The notes beneath the pieces are model-generated. The model was given only the letters and a program-made list of their open reading frames with translations. It was not told where the DNA came from and made no database searches. This document shows, piece after piece, positions 36,001 to 44,697 of a DNA stretch of 64,000 nt (within the stretch, counting starts at the first letter, position 1; every line of letters starts with the position of its first letter). The DNA is from CAVONV01 sp963697355 (GTDB lineage Bacteria > Acidobacteriota > Vicinamibacteria > Marinacidobacterales > DATDRI01), in contig CAVONV010000007.1 in NCBI GenBank assembly GCA_963697355.1, positions 1 through 64,000 of the forward strand, given 5' to 3'. The position numbers and the translations under genes are program-made.

Positions 36001-37848
36001 TCGGAAGTGCGCTTTGACTTCTTCACGGCTGAGGCTCTCAAAGTTCAGGTCTTTGAAATCCGGGTTCGGATATATGAGCGCCGTATTGTAGTGTCGGTGG
36101 TCCCCCACAAGGAAGATGCGACCTACCGAATCAAAATCTCGGAACAGATTTTCCACTCTCTGAGGGGCGATGGTCTGCCCCTTGGTGTTTTTGTAGATCT
36201 CCTTCTTCCGGTCGACGAGACGGATGAAGCCCTCTTCATCCATTTCCATGATGTCTCCGGTAGCCAGCCAGCCTTGCTCATCAAGCGAAGGCTCGCCATC
36301 GGGCGGGTCTAAATAACCCATCATGACGTAGGGGCCACGGATTTTGAGCTCGCCGTCGTCGGCCAGTTGAAGCTCGATACCCGGTAACGCTCGACCCAGC
36401 GAACCCGCCTCGTACCGCCCGGGAGGAGTCATCGTGATCCCGCCGGTCGCTTCCGTCATGCCAAAACCGCTCATGAGCTCGATGCCTTGGCGCTGAAAGA
36501 ATTGGAAGACATCAGGATCCAAATAGCCCGCTGCCGAGAGGCCCCATTTCAAGTGCCCCCCCGTCATCTCGTGGGTCACCTCTTTGATCGTCGCATCATC
36601 GGCAACCTCAACATCGACCTTTCGGCGGATCCTTTCGTAGAGTTGCATCCATTTCATCGGGATGCTGATGAAAACCGTCGGGGTGAGCTCTTTCATATGA
36701 CGTGCGAGGGTGTCGATGGCGGGATTCTCAGCAAAGCAATAAGTAGCGCTCCAGAACACACAGGCGGCCATTTCGAGGAATCGGCCGAAAGTGTGGTACA
36801 GAGGTAGGTAGCACAGGAAGCGGTCACCCTCCCCTATCTCCGGCAAGGCCAAGGCCCGGGCGAATCTCTTGAAGACGATATTGCGTTGCGAGAACATGAT
36901 CCCCTTCGGCACTCCCGTGGTGCCGGAGGTATACATGATGGTGGCGAGGTCGCCGATTCCAACTCGGTCGCGGCGTCCGATGATCGTCTCGGATGACACT
37001 TCGGATGCGCGTTCCAAAACTTGCCTGAAATGTAAAACGTCACGGACTACGGCGCTCTCGTCGAGCGCAATCAAGGTTTCGAGAGCGGGAAGGTTTTCCC
37101 GGTGCATGAGCACTTTTTGCATCTGTTCTCGCGTCGATGCAATGACAGCACCCACACCCGCATGCTGCAGGATGAATCCCACGTCGTTGTCCGTCGCGTT
37201 GGCAGGGATCATAACGTTGACGATCCCGCTACTGAGACAGGCGAGGTCCGTCAGGGCGACCTCGAGCCGATTCTCCGACAAAATAGCAACAGGTCGTTCG
37301 CCCACCGGGGCTGTTACTGCCAGTAAGCCCCGTGCAATCCGCTCAACGCGCGACCCTGCTTCTTGCCAAGAAATTGTCGTGCCCGCTCCTTGACCAGGTA
37401 GTCTGAACAGCGTCTTCGAACCGTATTTGGCGACTCGCGCGTCAAAGAGCCTCCCAAAGTTGTATTGAGACATCTCGATGAGGTTCTGGATTTTCTCCGA
37501 CCACTCGTCAACGACCCCTGCCCGAGCAATACGACAGAGGACTTCGCTTTGCCGAACCACGTCAAGAAGATTCCATGCCGTGGGGCCCACTTCGACTCCT
37601 GGACGGGAATCCGTTTGACGCAACCTCTCAATACACCGCCCCGTCAGCCCTTCGAGAGCCGTCAGCGATATGAGTGGGAGAAACCCGTTCCCCCGGTTTT
37701 GAGCCGAAAGATAACGCGCGACGACATCATCGACTGAACGAGACACCGTCTCGGCCTCCGCCGCCGTTTCGGTGAGTACCTTCTCAATCAGTAAAGCGGC
37801 GTCTGACGGCGCCAGTATTTGCAGCTTTTCGATCAAATCGGCTGTCAC
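33094..37848 (-). CDS. Giant acyl-CoA synthetase / unknown middle / GNAT fusion
   Basis: A 1584-residue protein. Residues about 120-690 are an AMP-forming acyl-CoA synthetase with P-loop YTSGTTGVPKG (306-316), GFGMTEATGG (461-470), TGDI (530-533) and the adenylation Lys in TPKGTYRRK (Lys652). Residues about 700-1430 show no motif I recognise; they include helical repeats and a stretch (VYRVAVKTRLSGQFDLAVNL ... WTEEFIAGDTLDRAL) that loosely recalls a degenerate kinase fold. Residues about 1440-1584 are a GNAT acetyltransferase with FQRKGVAGAL. It likely activates a fatty or aromatic acid, with acetylation as possible control. Start is a GTG. The architecture is unusual. Confidence 0.8.
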   Translation of the reverse strand: MTADLIEKLQILAPSDAALLIEKVLTETAAEAETVSRSVDDVVARYLSAQNRGNGFLPLISLTALEGLTGRCIERLRQTDSRPGVEVGPTAWNLLDVVRQSEVLCRIARAGVVDEWSEKIQNLIEMSQYNFGRLFDARVAKYGSKTLFRLPGQGAGTTISWQEAGSRVERIARGLLAVTAPVGERPVAILSENRLEVALTDLACLSSGIVNVMIPANATDNDVGFILQHAGVGAVIASTREQMQKVLMHRENLPALETLIALDESAVVRDVLHFRQVLERASEVSSETIIGRRDRVGIGDLATIMYTSGTTGVPKGIMFSQRNIVFKRFARALALPEIGEGDRFLCYLPLYHTFGRFLEMAACVFWSATYCFAENPAIDTLARHMKELTPTVFISIPMKWMQLYERIRRKVDVEVADDATIKEVTHEMTGGHLKWGLSAAGYLDPDVFQFFQRQGIELMSGFGMTEATGGITMTPPGRYEAGSLGRALPGIELQLADDGELKIRGPYVMMGYLDPPDGEPSLDEQGWLATGDIMEMDEEGFIRLVDRKKEIYKNTKGQTIAPQRVENLFRDFDSVGRIFLVGDHRHYNTALIYPNPDFKDLNFESLSREEVKAHFRSLVVSANSFIEPFERIVDFTVIDREFDQARGELTPKGTYRRKAIENNFADVIELMYRRTTLNVGGAEVTVPNWFFQKLGTTTQDLSADGNCMILASTGTSLTVEKVGDNLTQVGCVLYRHGRGALDLGALLRTPGLWLGNEELVLFAPLELRHRNRRRHISPDLEWARRTGVYEATEEDRRDADAVLTKKDPDLLDIHRAATLMEAVEAEDGVQAVRVLEHVWSLDDGQLRDVALKILRRARFSCHAEVSRRAFQILVYAEPLQIFSDTLSSFLDSSAHILDADTISILAERDMESERLDAFVRETERRCHRSELEADEREVRQTAMALVDFLSEFGAMHPSHFRRLRGFITRMSVEPAAPEIKRQSAQARRRLEDGFRAWLGPASRIAVDPETGREYRWEDVVEFSDDVEGDAKGRLLSAFKATPMLREAVFLFSEGVIIRLEDMLPNGVWVRLLGTDHGKSVYRVAVKTRLSGQFDLAVNLNRSLSADQVKDETDWLIVCGESRQRSPLVERFGGYWPEQDLWTEEFIAGDTLDRALRRLARQKHHEERYLSIWPYAAWSAMSAQVDLWRRTGEAEPTPTNVIVPMHDYHTGAHLVSIAGRRPFSSFLEFVQSLKNDFVEPIEKEHARLRGTVGWDIVYSAVLEVVGEERGVELLEGALKDSHPEKDAEFRATLERFVASVQDRGFLPMRLFFAAKRYRRWMRLNPDATVLARARTLQEIYETYNLDELQTLHPEVRARFFLDTIFRESDPPLVEGLRKVIQELRSQELEPDALSFAVSDLRSQLKLSAEEDYFLTRLSYPYLQPEDEAEYVPAEVAGSQQSEMVVTLEDSDGNPYRIRHALNPKEVGRLHGLFLSNKLPVQFRPDHRFLVAVSERGHLVGGLFYEVDFVAKTAHMDKIVVSDRFQRKGVAGALMEELSNRLRTAGYRSLTTGFFRPQFFYRYGFTVEKNYAGLVRSLVEVADENE

Positions 37849-37911
37849 GGACTCACACCCGCCTCTTGCCTATCGACTCGACGCCGAGCATTGCTAGGCG
37901 CACAAACAAAA

Positions 37912-37940
37912 CGAGGGCGACCTCCGATAGGCCGCCCTCG
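37912..37940 (-). terminator. Terminator of citrate synthase gene
   Basis: CGAGGGCG and CGCCCTCG form an 8-bp stem with further pairing in the loop. On the minus strand it is followed by TTTTGTTTG. It lies about 50 bases beyond the stop of gltA. Confidence 0.8.
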
Positions 37941-37989
37941 CGAAGTGGAATACGGACCCGAATCTTCTTAATCCGTATGTGTCGTCAAT

Positions 37990-39291
37990 CTACTTCTTCA
38001 ACGTCCTGATGAACTTGGAGCCCACCGACTTCGGACGGGTAATTGCCGTCCCAACGGCGCGGTTCCAAATCAATTGCGAGAGCATACCCATGGCACGACT
38101 CACGCTGAAGAGGACCGTGTAGTAGGAGAACTCCGTAAGCCCGTAGTGGTTCAGTAGGGCTCCAGAGCCCGCGTCCACGTTGGGCCAAGGGTTGGCAATG
38201 GGATTCTTGCCGGCCTTGACGCGCTCGTCGCTGTATTCTTCGAGCACTTTGGGGACAACCTTAAAGACACGATCCACCGTCTGGAAAACAGGATCATCAG
38301 GCATGTACTCATGGCCAAACTGATTGAAACCGGTGAAACGTGGATCGGTCACACGAAGTACAGCGTGGCCGTATCCCGGAACAACCTTACCGGACTTGAG
38401 CGTCTCGAAAGCGTAGTTTCTGATCTCCTCTTCGCTCGGGACTCCACCGAACTTCTCCATCGTCTCGATGACCCAGGTCAAACACTCTTGGTTGGCGAGG
38501 CCATGGAGCGGGCCGGCGAGACCGTTCAGGCCGGCAGAAACTGCATAGTAGGCATCTGACAGCGCCGAACCGACCGTATGGCAGGTATTCGCGCTGACGT
38601 TGCCACCCTCGTGATCGCAATGGAAGTGAAGGTAGAGACGCATCAACTTGGCGAAGCTGCCGTCCGGATCGGGAATCCCCAACATGTTGGCATAGTTGGC
38701 CCCCCAATCGAGTCCCGGGATATATGGAATCAGGTCGCCCTTGTTGAAGCGAATACGGTAGACACCGGCGGCAATCGTAGGAAGCTTGGCCAGAAGCTGG
38801 AGAGCATCTTCGTACGTGGGTATCCAATACTCATCCTTGGTCATTCCGCGGTCGTACCACTTTCGGAAGACGCTTTCTTTTTCCATCACGAGGATGGCGG
38901 TATCCAGCATACACATGGGGTGGGAGTCTTCGGGCATCGCATAAAGGACATCCCAGACATATTCGGGGACCTGAGCACGCTTGTCGTACTCCATCATCAT
39001 GTCCTTTTTGACGTCCTCGTCTCCGATTTCGCCAGTGAGGAGCAAGTAGAAGGTTTGCTCCGGCCAGAGATCCTTGATCTCGAGCAGCGGGCGACCTTGA
39101 ATGATCAACCCCGTGTCGGGCTCGACGAGAGACGTCTCGCAAATCATGCCTTTTATGCCACGCATACCCCCGTAGGCCTGTGCCACGGTAACCCCGGACA
39201 TTTCGACGGCCCCATATTCTTTGAGTATCTCGGCGCGCTCTTTGCGCCATTCAGGGACGAGTTCTTGAAGTCTTTCGAACAGCCGTGCCAT
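37990..39291 (-). CDS. gltA: Citrate synthase, eukaryotic-like (type I) form
   Basis: About 433 residues starting MARLFERLQELVPEW after a GGAGGG site; the longer frame upstream is not needed. Active-site stretches are HCDHEGGNVSANTCH, GPLHGLANQE and VVPGYGHAVLR. The sequence resembles the mitochondrial-type citrate synthase also found in some anaerobes more than the common bacterial hexamer. It condenses acetyl-CoA and oxaloacetate. It is divergent from the citrate lyase cluster across a repeat-rich 460-base spacer, and so synthesis and cleavage genes face one another. Confidence 0.92.
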   Translation of the reverse strand: MARLFERLQELVPEWRKERAEILKEYGAVEMSGVTVAQAYGGMRGIKGMICETSLVEPDTGLIIQGRPLLEIKDLWPEQTFYLLLTGEIGDEDVKKDMMMEYDKRAQVPEYVWDVLYAMPEDSHPMCMLDTAILVMEKESVFRKWYDRGMTKDEYWIPTYEDALQLLAKLPTIAAGVYRIRFNKGDLIPYIPGLDWGANYANMLGIPDPDGSFAKLMRLYLHFHCDHEGGNVSANTCHTVGSALSDAYYAVSAGLNGLAGPLHGLANQECLTWVIETMEKFGGVPSEEEIRNYAFETLKSGKVVPGYGHAVLRVTDPRFTGFNQFGHEYMPDDPVFQTVDRVFKVVPKVLEEYSDERVKAGKNPIANPWPNVDAGSGALLNHYGLTEFSYYTVLFSVSRAMGMLSQLIWNRAVGTAITRPKSVGSKFIRTLKK

Positions 39292-39752
39292 GGTACCCTC
39301 CGTGATGGAAATGAAGCTGGCCCCCAAACAAAACCACGTTACTCTCTGCGGGTCCCGAAATATTACCCGATGCCATGTCTGAAGGCAAAGCCAAAAAAGG
39401 GAAAAAAAGTGGGAGATGAGGAGGAAGGAGAAAGGAGAAAGAAGGCGGTAGGGTCCAAAGTAGGCGGTGGGCGGTGGGCAGACACCAGATCAGTGAAGAG
39501 GTAACAGCAGTAAAACAGTGGGCAGAAATCAGGGACAGTGCAGAGAAGTGTAAACCATGTACCCGGTTTAATGTGTAAACGCTGTTCCCGAATTGACAAA
39601 GGGCCATGCTGCTCCTTTGTACTTTCTCCTTTGTACTTTCTCCTTTCTACTTTCTCCTTTCTACTCAGCATCATGAGGCTAGCGATTTCCATTGATCACG
39701 CTTGTCGGCTTTGATAGCTTCATCGGGCGAAAGGTGGGATATTCCAAGGTGA
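39292..39752. other. Divergent intergenic region rich in repeats
   Basis: No gene is seen. It has purine-rich tracts (GGAGAAAG units, about 39415-39450), an imperfect inverted repeat GGGACAG / CTGTTCCC with two GTGTAAAC copies inside (39532-39589), and pyrimidine tracts of CTTTCTCC type (about 39615-39665). Promoters of gltA and the PduS-like gene must lie here but none stands out. Confidence 0.55.
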
Positions 39753-41102
39753 ATGTCAAGCAATGCCAATGACGGGGAGAAGGCCGTGACGGCCCTAGGA
39801 GACAAGCTGAGACAACTCGGTGTCGTGGGCGCGGGTGGGGCGGGATTTCCCACCTACGTCAAAGCCGACTCCCAAGTCGAGCTCGTCCTCGCCAATGGAG
39901 CGGAGTGCGAACCGCTCCTGCACAAGGATTACGAGCTCATGAAATATTATCCCTCGGAAGTACTTTCGGGAATGCGTCTCATGATGATGGCCACCGGCGC
40001 CCGGCACGGTAAGTTCGGCATCAAGAAAAAAAACTCGGATGCGGTCGATGCCATCCGTCCCCATCTCGGTTCTTCCCCCATTGACTTGGTCTTGCTCGGA
40101 GACTTCTACCCTTCCGGCGACGAGTACGAGCTGGTCCAGATCGCGACCGGGCGACTGATCCCACCAGGGGGAATACCTTTGCAGGTGGGCTGTGTGGTCA
40201 ACAACGTAGAAACGCTCTACAACGTACATCAAGCAAATCAGGGCGTCCCCGTCACCCAGAAGCTGGTCTCCGTTGCCGGGGAAGTGAAACAGCCCAAAAC
40301 CGCTTGGATTCCTATCGGCACATCCTTCCGAGACATTCTCAACCTGGCGGGCGGAACAACCGTCTCCGATTTCGGGATCTTTGTGAGCGGCCTCATGATG
40401 GGGACCCTGACGTTCAATCTTGATGATGTCGTAACAAAGACCACCGCAGGGTTGATTGTGCTTCCCCGTCAACATCATCTCGTCGTCCGCAAATCACAGC
40501 CGATCCGCAACATGAACCGGATCGGAAAATCAGCTTGCGACCAGTGCAGCTACTGCACCGAGCTCTGTCCAAGGTATCTCTTGGGCTACGAGGTCGAGCC
40601 CCACAGGGTCATGCGTAGCTTGGGCTTCACTTCTAAGGGTGCCGACCATTGGAACCAGTGGGCCCAACTCTGTTGTGCTTGCGGCCTCTGCACACTCTAC
40701 GCCTGTCCAGAGGATTTATTTCCCAAGGAAGCCTGCGACCAAGGGAAGGAGTCCCTTTCGACGGTGGGTATCAAGTTCGTCCAAAAGAAGGATGTTCGGG
40801 TTCATCCCATGAAGGAACACCGGCGGGTGCCTCAAAAACTTCTGCGAAGGCGACTCAAGGTGGAGCAGTACGAGCAAGAGACACCGTTCCAAGATGTGAA
40901 GCTAGAGCCACAAACCGTCAAAATCAAGCTGTCACAACACATCGGCACGCCCGCCACACCAAAGGTGAACAAGGGGGATGGCGTCAAAGCAAGAGACCTG
41001 ATAGCCGAGGTGCAGACATCGGAGCTGGGCACGAACATACATGCAAGTATCAGTGGTAGAGTGAAGGAAGTGGCAGAGGAGCACATAGTCATCGAGAAGT
41101 AG
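39753..41102 (+). CDS. PduS/RnfC-like ferredoxin-flavin oxidoreductase
   Basis: A 449-residue protein of the RnfC/NuoF-like family with a GVVGAGGAGFPTYVK start, an SLBB domain (about 165-245) and two 4Fe-4S clusters (Cys262-265-268-272, and Cys308-310-313-318). The length and the C-terminal biotinyl-like stretch (GDGVKARDLIAEV) match PduS, the cobalamin reductase or electron-transfer partner of bacterial microcompartments. It is followed by a PduT-like shell protein, as in pdu operons, but no pdu enzymes are present. It may feed electrons to or from whatever the BMC protein contacts. Confidence 0.82.
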   Translation: MSSNANDGEKAVTALGDKLRQLGVVGAGGAGFPTYVKADSQVELVLANGAECEPLLHKDYELMKYYPSEVLSGMRLMMMATGARHGKFGIKKKNSDAVDAIRPHLGSSPIDLVLLGDFYPSGDEYELVQIATGRLIPPGGIPLQVGCVVNNVETLYNVHQANQGVPVTQKLVSVAGEVKQPKTAWIPIGTSFRDILNLAGGTTVSDFGIFVSGLMMGTLTFNLDDVVTKTTAGLIVLPRQHHLVVRKSQPIRNMNRIGKSACDQCSYCTELCPRYLLGYEVEPHRVMRSLGFTSKGADHWNQWAQLCCACGLCTLYACPEDLFPKEACDQGKESLSTVGIKFVQKKDVRVHPMKEHRRVPQKLLRRRLKVEQYEQETPFQDVKLEPQTVKIKLSQHIGTPATPKVNKGDGVKARDLIAEVQTSELGTNIHASISGRVKEVAEEHIVIEK

Positions 41103-41158
41103 GAGGAAGTAGAAGGGAGGAAGCAGGGGCGGCTCATTCTCTCAAGTCCTTGCTTCTT

Positions 41159-41189
<31 letters not shown>

Positions 41190-41212
41190 CCTTTATTCTT
41201 AACATCGACATC

Positions 41213-41902
41213 ATGACCAGGAACAGCATTGGATTGATTGAGCTGAGCAGTGTTGCTGCGGGCTATCAAGTATGCGATGCAATGCTCAAAGCGGCGGATG
41301 TGGACGTGCTCTTGTCCCGCAGCATCTGCTCCGGCAAATACATGGTCATGGTTCGAGGAGATGTCGCCGCCGTCCAAGCCAGCGTCGAAAGCGGCAGTCA
41401 AACGGGTGACTTCTCGGTGATCGACAGCTTCGTCATACCGAATCTGCATGAAGACGTATTTCCAGCCATCACTGGAGTGAACAAGGTAGAAACCATCGAG
41501 GCCCTCGGAATCCTCGAATCGTTCTCCGTAGCTTCCCTGATCGAAGGCGCCGATGCCGCAGTGAAAGCGGCCCAGGTTCGTCTGATCGAGATCCGTTTGG
41601 CAATGGCTCTCGGTGGAAAGGCCTTCGTCACCCTGACAGGAAGCGTGGCGGCGGTACGGAGCAGCATCGACGCCGGCGCTCGCGTGATCTCGGCCAAAGG
41701 GCTTCTCACCAACAAAGTCGTCATTGCACATCCCAGGCCGGAGCTGCTCAATGAGATCATTTCGAGAACTCAAGAATTCGAGAATCCCGCAGCCGCGCAT
41801 TTGATTCACCGGTCTAGCATCATTTACACTCACCGGCTAGCCAAGCGAGAGTTGTCAAACCCAAGATTGACGATTGAGCATTCAGCATGGGGCCAACCTT
41901 AA
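41213..41902 (+). CDS. Tandem BMC-domain shell protein (PduT-like)
   Basis: About 229 residues from the ATG at 41213. Two BMC domains are visible: SIGLIELSSVAAGYQVCDAM (from about 5) and ETIEALGILESFSVASLIEG (from about 97). Cys39 in SRSICSGKYM matches the Cys of PduT that binds a 4Fe-4S cluster at the trimer pore. This fits the PduS-like neighbour. The last 50 residues come from repeat DNA (CTCAAGAATTCGAGAA) and overlap the start of citDE by 16 bases; an ancestral stop was probably near LLNEIISR. No hexameric BMC shell gene is in the window. Confidence 0.85.
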   Translation: MTRNSIGLIELSSVAAGYQVCDAMLKAADVDVLLSRSICSGKYMVMVRGDVAAVQASVESGSQTGDFSVIDSFVIPNLHEDVFPAITGVNKVETIEALGILESFSVASLIEGADAAVKAAQVRLIEIRLAMALGGKAFVTLTGSVAAVRSSIDAGARVISAKGLLTNKVVIAHPRPELLNEIISRTQEFENPAAAHLIHRSSIIYTHRLAKRELSNPRLTIEHSAWGQP

Positions 41903-43101
41903 CCGTAGGTCTTCCCGGAGACGAGCTACGCTCGGACTTGCGAGCCATCTATACGCCGGGCGGGAGCCCACTCTCCATCGACATTCACAGCAAGGTCAAA
42001 GCCATGTTCGGCGAATCTCTTCGAAGACAAGCCGAAGCCGTGTGCAAGGACCTCGAGATTGAGACGGGGTCACTCGTCCTAGAGGATTTCGGGGCCCTGC
42101 CGTTCGTCGTAGCCGCAAGAATCGAAGCCGTTCTCAAAGAGGCACATCCAAGCCTCGACAACGAGCACCTTCCACATCTGGAAGAGGGATGCGTCTATTC
42201 GTCCAGGAGAGACCGCCTTCGAAGAAGTCGCCTCTACATCCCAGGCAACCAGCCCAAGCTCATGGTGAATGCAGGCGTGCATCACCCCGATGGCATCATC
42301 CTGGATATGGAGGACTCCGTCGCACCTCCCGAGAAAATCGCAACGCGCTATCTGGTACGCAATGCGCTTCGCACTCTCGATTTTCTTGGCGCTGAGCGGA
42401 TGGTACGCATCAATCAGGGAAAGCTTGGCTTGGACGACTTGAGGTATGTCGTACCTCACAATGTCCATCTCATTCTCATCCCGAAGGTGGAAGACCCAGA
42501 GCAAGTGGAGGCTGTCGACGCCCGTGTCGCAGAAATCGCAAAGGATTGCGGACGCACGGAGCCCGTCTATTTGATGCCGATCATTGAAAGCGCGAGAGGG
42601 ATTCTAAAGGCTCTCGAGATCGCCGAATCCTCACCGAACATCGTCGCTCTAACGATAGGACTCGAGGACTACACAGCCGACATCGGCACCGAGAGGTCCG
42701 AGGACGGGCGAGAATCGTTCTTCGCCCGCAGCATGATTGTGACTGCCGCACGCGCCGCGGGTGTTCAGGCTATCGACACCGTATACGGCGACGTGGCCAA
42801 CACACAAGGACTGATGGCATCGGTGCTCGAAGCCAGATCCCTTGGCTTCGACGGCAAGGGTTGTATCCACCCGCGCCAGATCCAGCCGATCCACAACGGT
42901 TTCACGCCTACTGACCGAGAGATTGAAAAAGCAAAGAAGGTCGTCCATGCCTTCGATGACGCTCTAACCAGAGGATTGGGTGTCGTATCTCTAGGCAGTA
43001 AGATGATCGACCCACCGGTCGTCAAGCGAGCACAGCACACGATCGAGATGGCGGTTGCCGCGGGCGTCCTGTCCCAGGATTGGAAGACCCAGAAATCCTG
43101 A
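41887..43101 (+). CDS. citDE: Citrate lyase: fused CitD (acyl carrier) and CitE (beta) domains
   Basis: A 404-residue fusion. The first about 95 residues match CitD: GDELRSDLRAIYTP with the likely prosthetic-group Ser, and KVKAMFGESLRRQAEAV. The rest is CitE, a TIM-barrel lyase with RSRLYIPGNQPKLM, DGIILDMEDSVAP and GKGCIHPRQI. In most bacteria citD and citE are separate genes. With CitF it cleaves citrate to acetate and oxaloacetate, or could act on a related acyl-CoA. The prosthetic-group genes citX, citG and citC are not nearby. The start overlaps the BMC gene. Confidence 0.85.
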   Translation: MGPTLTVGLPGDELRSDLRAIYTPGGSPLSIDIHSKVKAMFGESLRRQAEAVCKDLEIETGSLVLEDFGALPFVVAARIEAVLKEAHPSLDNEHLPHLEEGCVYSSRRDRLRRSRLYIPGNQPKLMVNAGVHHPDGIILDMEDSVAPPEKIATRYLVRNALRTLDFLGAERMVRINQGKLGLDDLRYVVPHNVHLILIPKVEDPEQVEAVDARVAEIAKDCGRTEPVYLMPIIESARGILKALEIAESSPNIVALTIGLEDYTADIGTERSEDGRESFFARSMIVTAARAAGVQAIDTVYGDVANTQGLMASVLEARSLGFDGKGCIHPRQIQPIHNGFTPTDREIEKAKKVVHAFDDALTRGLGVVSLGSKMIDPPVVKRAQHTIEMAVAAGVLSQDWKTQKS

Positions 43102-43112
43102 AGTAAGTCGTG

Positions 43113-44678
43113 ATGAGCAAAAAGGCTACACTCCTCGAGAATGCTGCGGGTCGCATGGTCCCAGCCGAGGTCAACGGAGTCGCCCAAACGCCTTTCCAAG
43201 GCGTGGGGAAATTTCGTCCTAGCAAGAACAAAGCCGCGCCGCCCATTCGGTCGTGCATCGACTATCCGCCTGACGGCGACAAGCGTGTCGGTGGCATCGA
43301 AGAAGCCCTGAAAAAAGCCGGGCTCTCGGACGGGATGACCATCTCCTCCCACCATCACTTCCGGAATGGCGATCTCCTCATGAACCAAGTCTTCGATGCT
43401 GCTCGACGCCTGGGCGTCCGGCATCTCCGATGGTTTCCCTCCGCGGCGTTCCCATGCCACGAACCGATGATCGACCACATCAAGAATGGGACCATCGACT
43501 GGGTCGAAGGATCTCTCAATGGCCCGCTTGGCGATTTCGCGTCTCGTGGAAACATGCGAGGGATGGCTGTGCTGAGAAGTCACGGCGGACGCTGGCAGGC
43601 TGTTCAAGACGGAGAAGTCCACATTGACATCGCGGTTCTCGCAGCGCCGACGGCGGACGCCTTTGGCAACGCGACGGGCGACCGTGGCCCTTCGGCTTGC
43701 GGTTTGCTCGGATTCGGTCTCGTCGACTCCCTCTATGCCGATCACGTCATCGTCGCGACGGATAACCTGGTGCCCTTTCCCTGCATTCCCTGGCAAATCC
43801 AGGGCAACAACGTGGATTTTGTCGTGGAGCTGGACCAGATCGGGGATCCTTCCAAAATTGTCTCCGGCACCACCCAACTCACGCGTTCACCCGACCGACT
43901 TCATATCGCAGAGCTAGCCGCCAAATTCGTTCGGGACGCAGGTATCATGAAAGATGGATTCAGCCTCCAAGCCGGAGCCGGGGGAACCGCGCTTGCTTTT
44001 GCCATTTTCCTCAAAGAGCTCATGAGGGAAGCGGGCGTCAAGGCTCGATTCATCCGCGGAGGCTCGACTCTGTACCTTGTGGAAATGCTGGAGGAAGGAC
44101 TGACCGAGTACATACTGGATGGGCAGACGTTCGATCTCGAAGGCGTTCGCTCGATGAGAGACAACCTCCATCACGTGAACACCTCTCCGTTTACAAGCTA
44201 CAACTGGCACGGGAAAGGCAATTTCGCCACCATGGTAGATGCTGTCGTGTTGGGAGCTACCGAGGTCGATGTCAACTTCAACGCGAACGTGGTGACGCAT
44301 TCCGACGGCAAGATGCTCCATGGCATCGGTGGATGGCAAAACTGCCTTTTCAGTAAATGCACGATCCTCCCCATACCTGCTTTTCGCGATCGCATACCGG
44401 TCATCGTGGATGAAGTGACGACCCTCGTTGGTCCAAGTGAGCTGATCGACGTGGTCGTGACCGAGCGCGGCATCGCCATCAATCCCCGCCGGCAAGACCT
44501 GATCGATGCCACGAAAGACAGCAGTCTACCGATTCGCCCCATTGAAGAGATCAAGGCCGAAATCGACCGTCTCATCGGCGGTCCTCCCACCAAACCCAAT
44601 CTCAGCGATGAATTGATCGGCGTCGTCAAATGGGTGGACGGGACGGTCCTGGACTCGATTCACAAAGTCGACGAATGA
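43113..44678 (+). CDS. citF: Citrate lyase alpha subunit (CitF)
   Basis: A 521-residue protein of the CoA-transferase fold with the CitF patterns ISSHHHFRNGDLLMNQVF, SACGLLGFGLVDS and VVTERGIAINPRRQDL. It transfers citrate onto the acyl carrier, giving citryl-ACP for the CitE part. Full length. It follows citDE by 11 bases and is thus in the same operon. The first codon could also be GTG at 43110. Confidence 0.92.
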   Translation: MSKKATLLENAAGRMVPAEVNGVAQTPFQGVGKFRPSKNKAAPPIRSCIDYPPDGDKRVGGIEEALKKAGLSDGMTISSHHHFRNGDLLMNQVFDAARRLGVRHLRWFPSAAFPCHEPMIDHIKNGTIDWVEGSLNGPLGDFASRGNMRGMAVLRSHGGRWQAVQDGEVHIDIAVLAAPTADAFGNATGDRGPSACGLLGFGLVDSLYADHVIVATDNLVPFPCIPWQIQGNNVDFVVELDQIGDPSKIVSGTTQLTRSPDRLHIAELAAKFVRDAGIMKDGFSLQAGAGGTALAFAIFLKELMREAGVKARFIRGGSTLYLVEMLEEGLTEYILDGQTFDLEGVRSMRDNLHHVNTSPFTSYNWHGKGNFATMVDAVVLGATEVDVNFNANVVTHSDGKMLHGIGGWQNCLFSKCTILPIPAFRDRIPVIVDEVTTLVGPSELIDVVVTERGIAINPRRQDLIDATKDSSLPIRPIEEIKAEIDRLIGGPPTKPNLSDELIGVVKWVDGTVLDSIHKVDE

Positions 44679-44697
44679 GTCAAAAGAGAGGACATTG

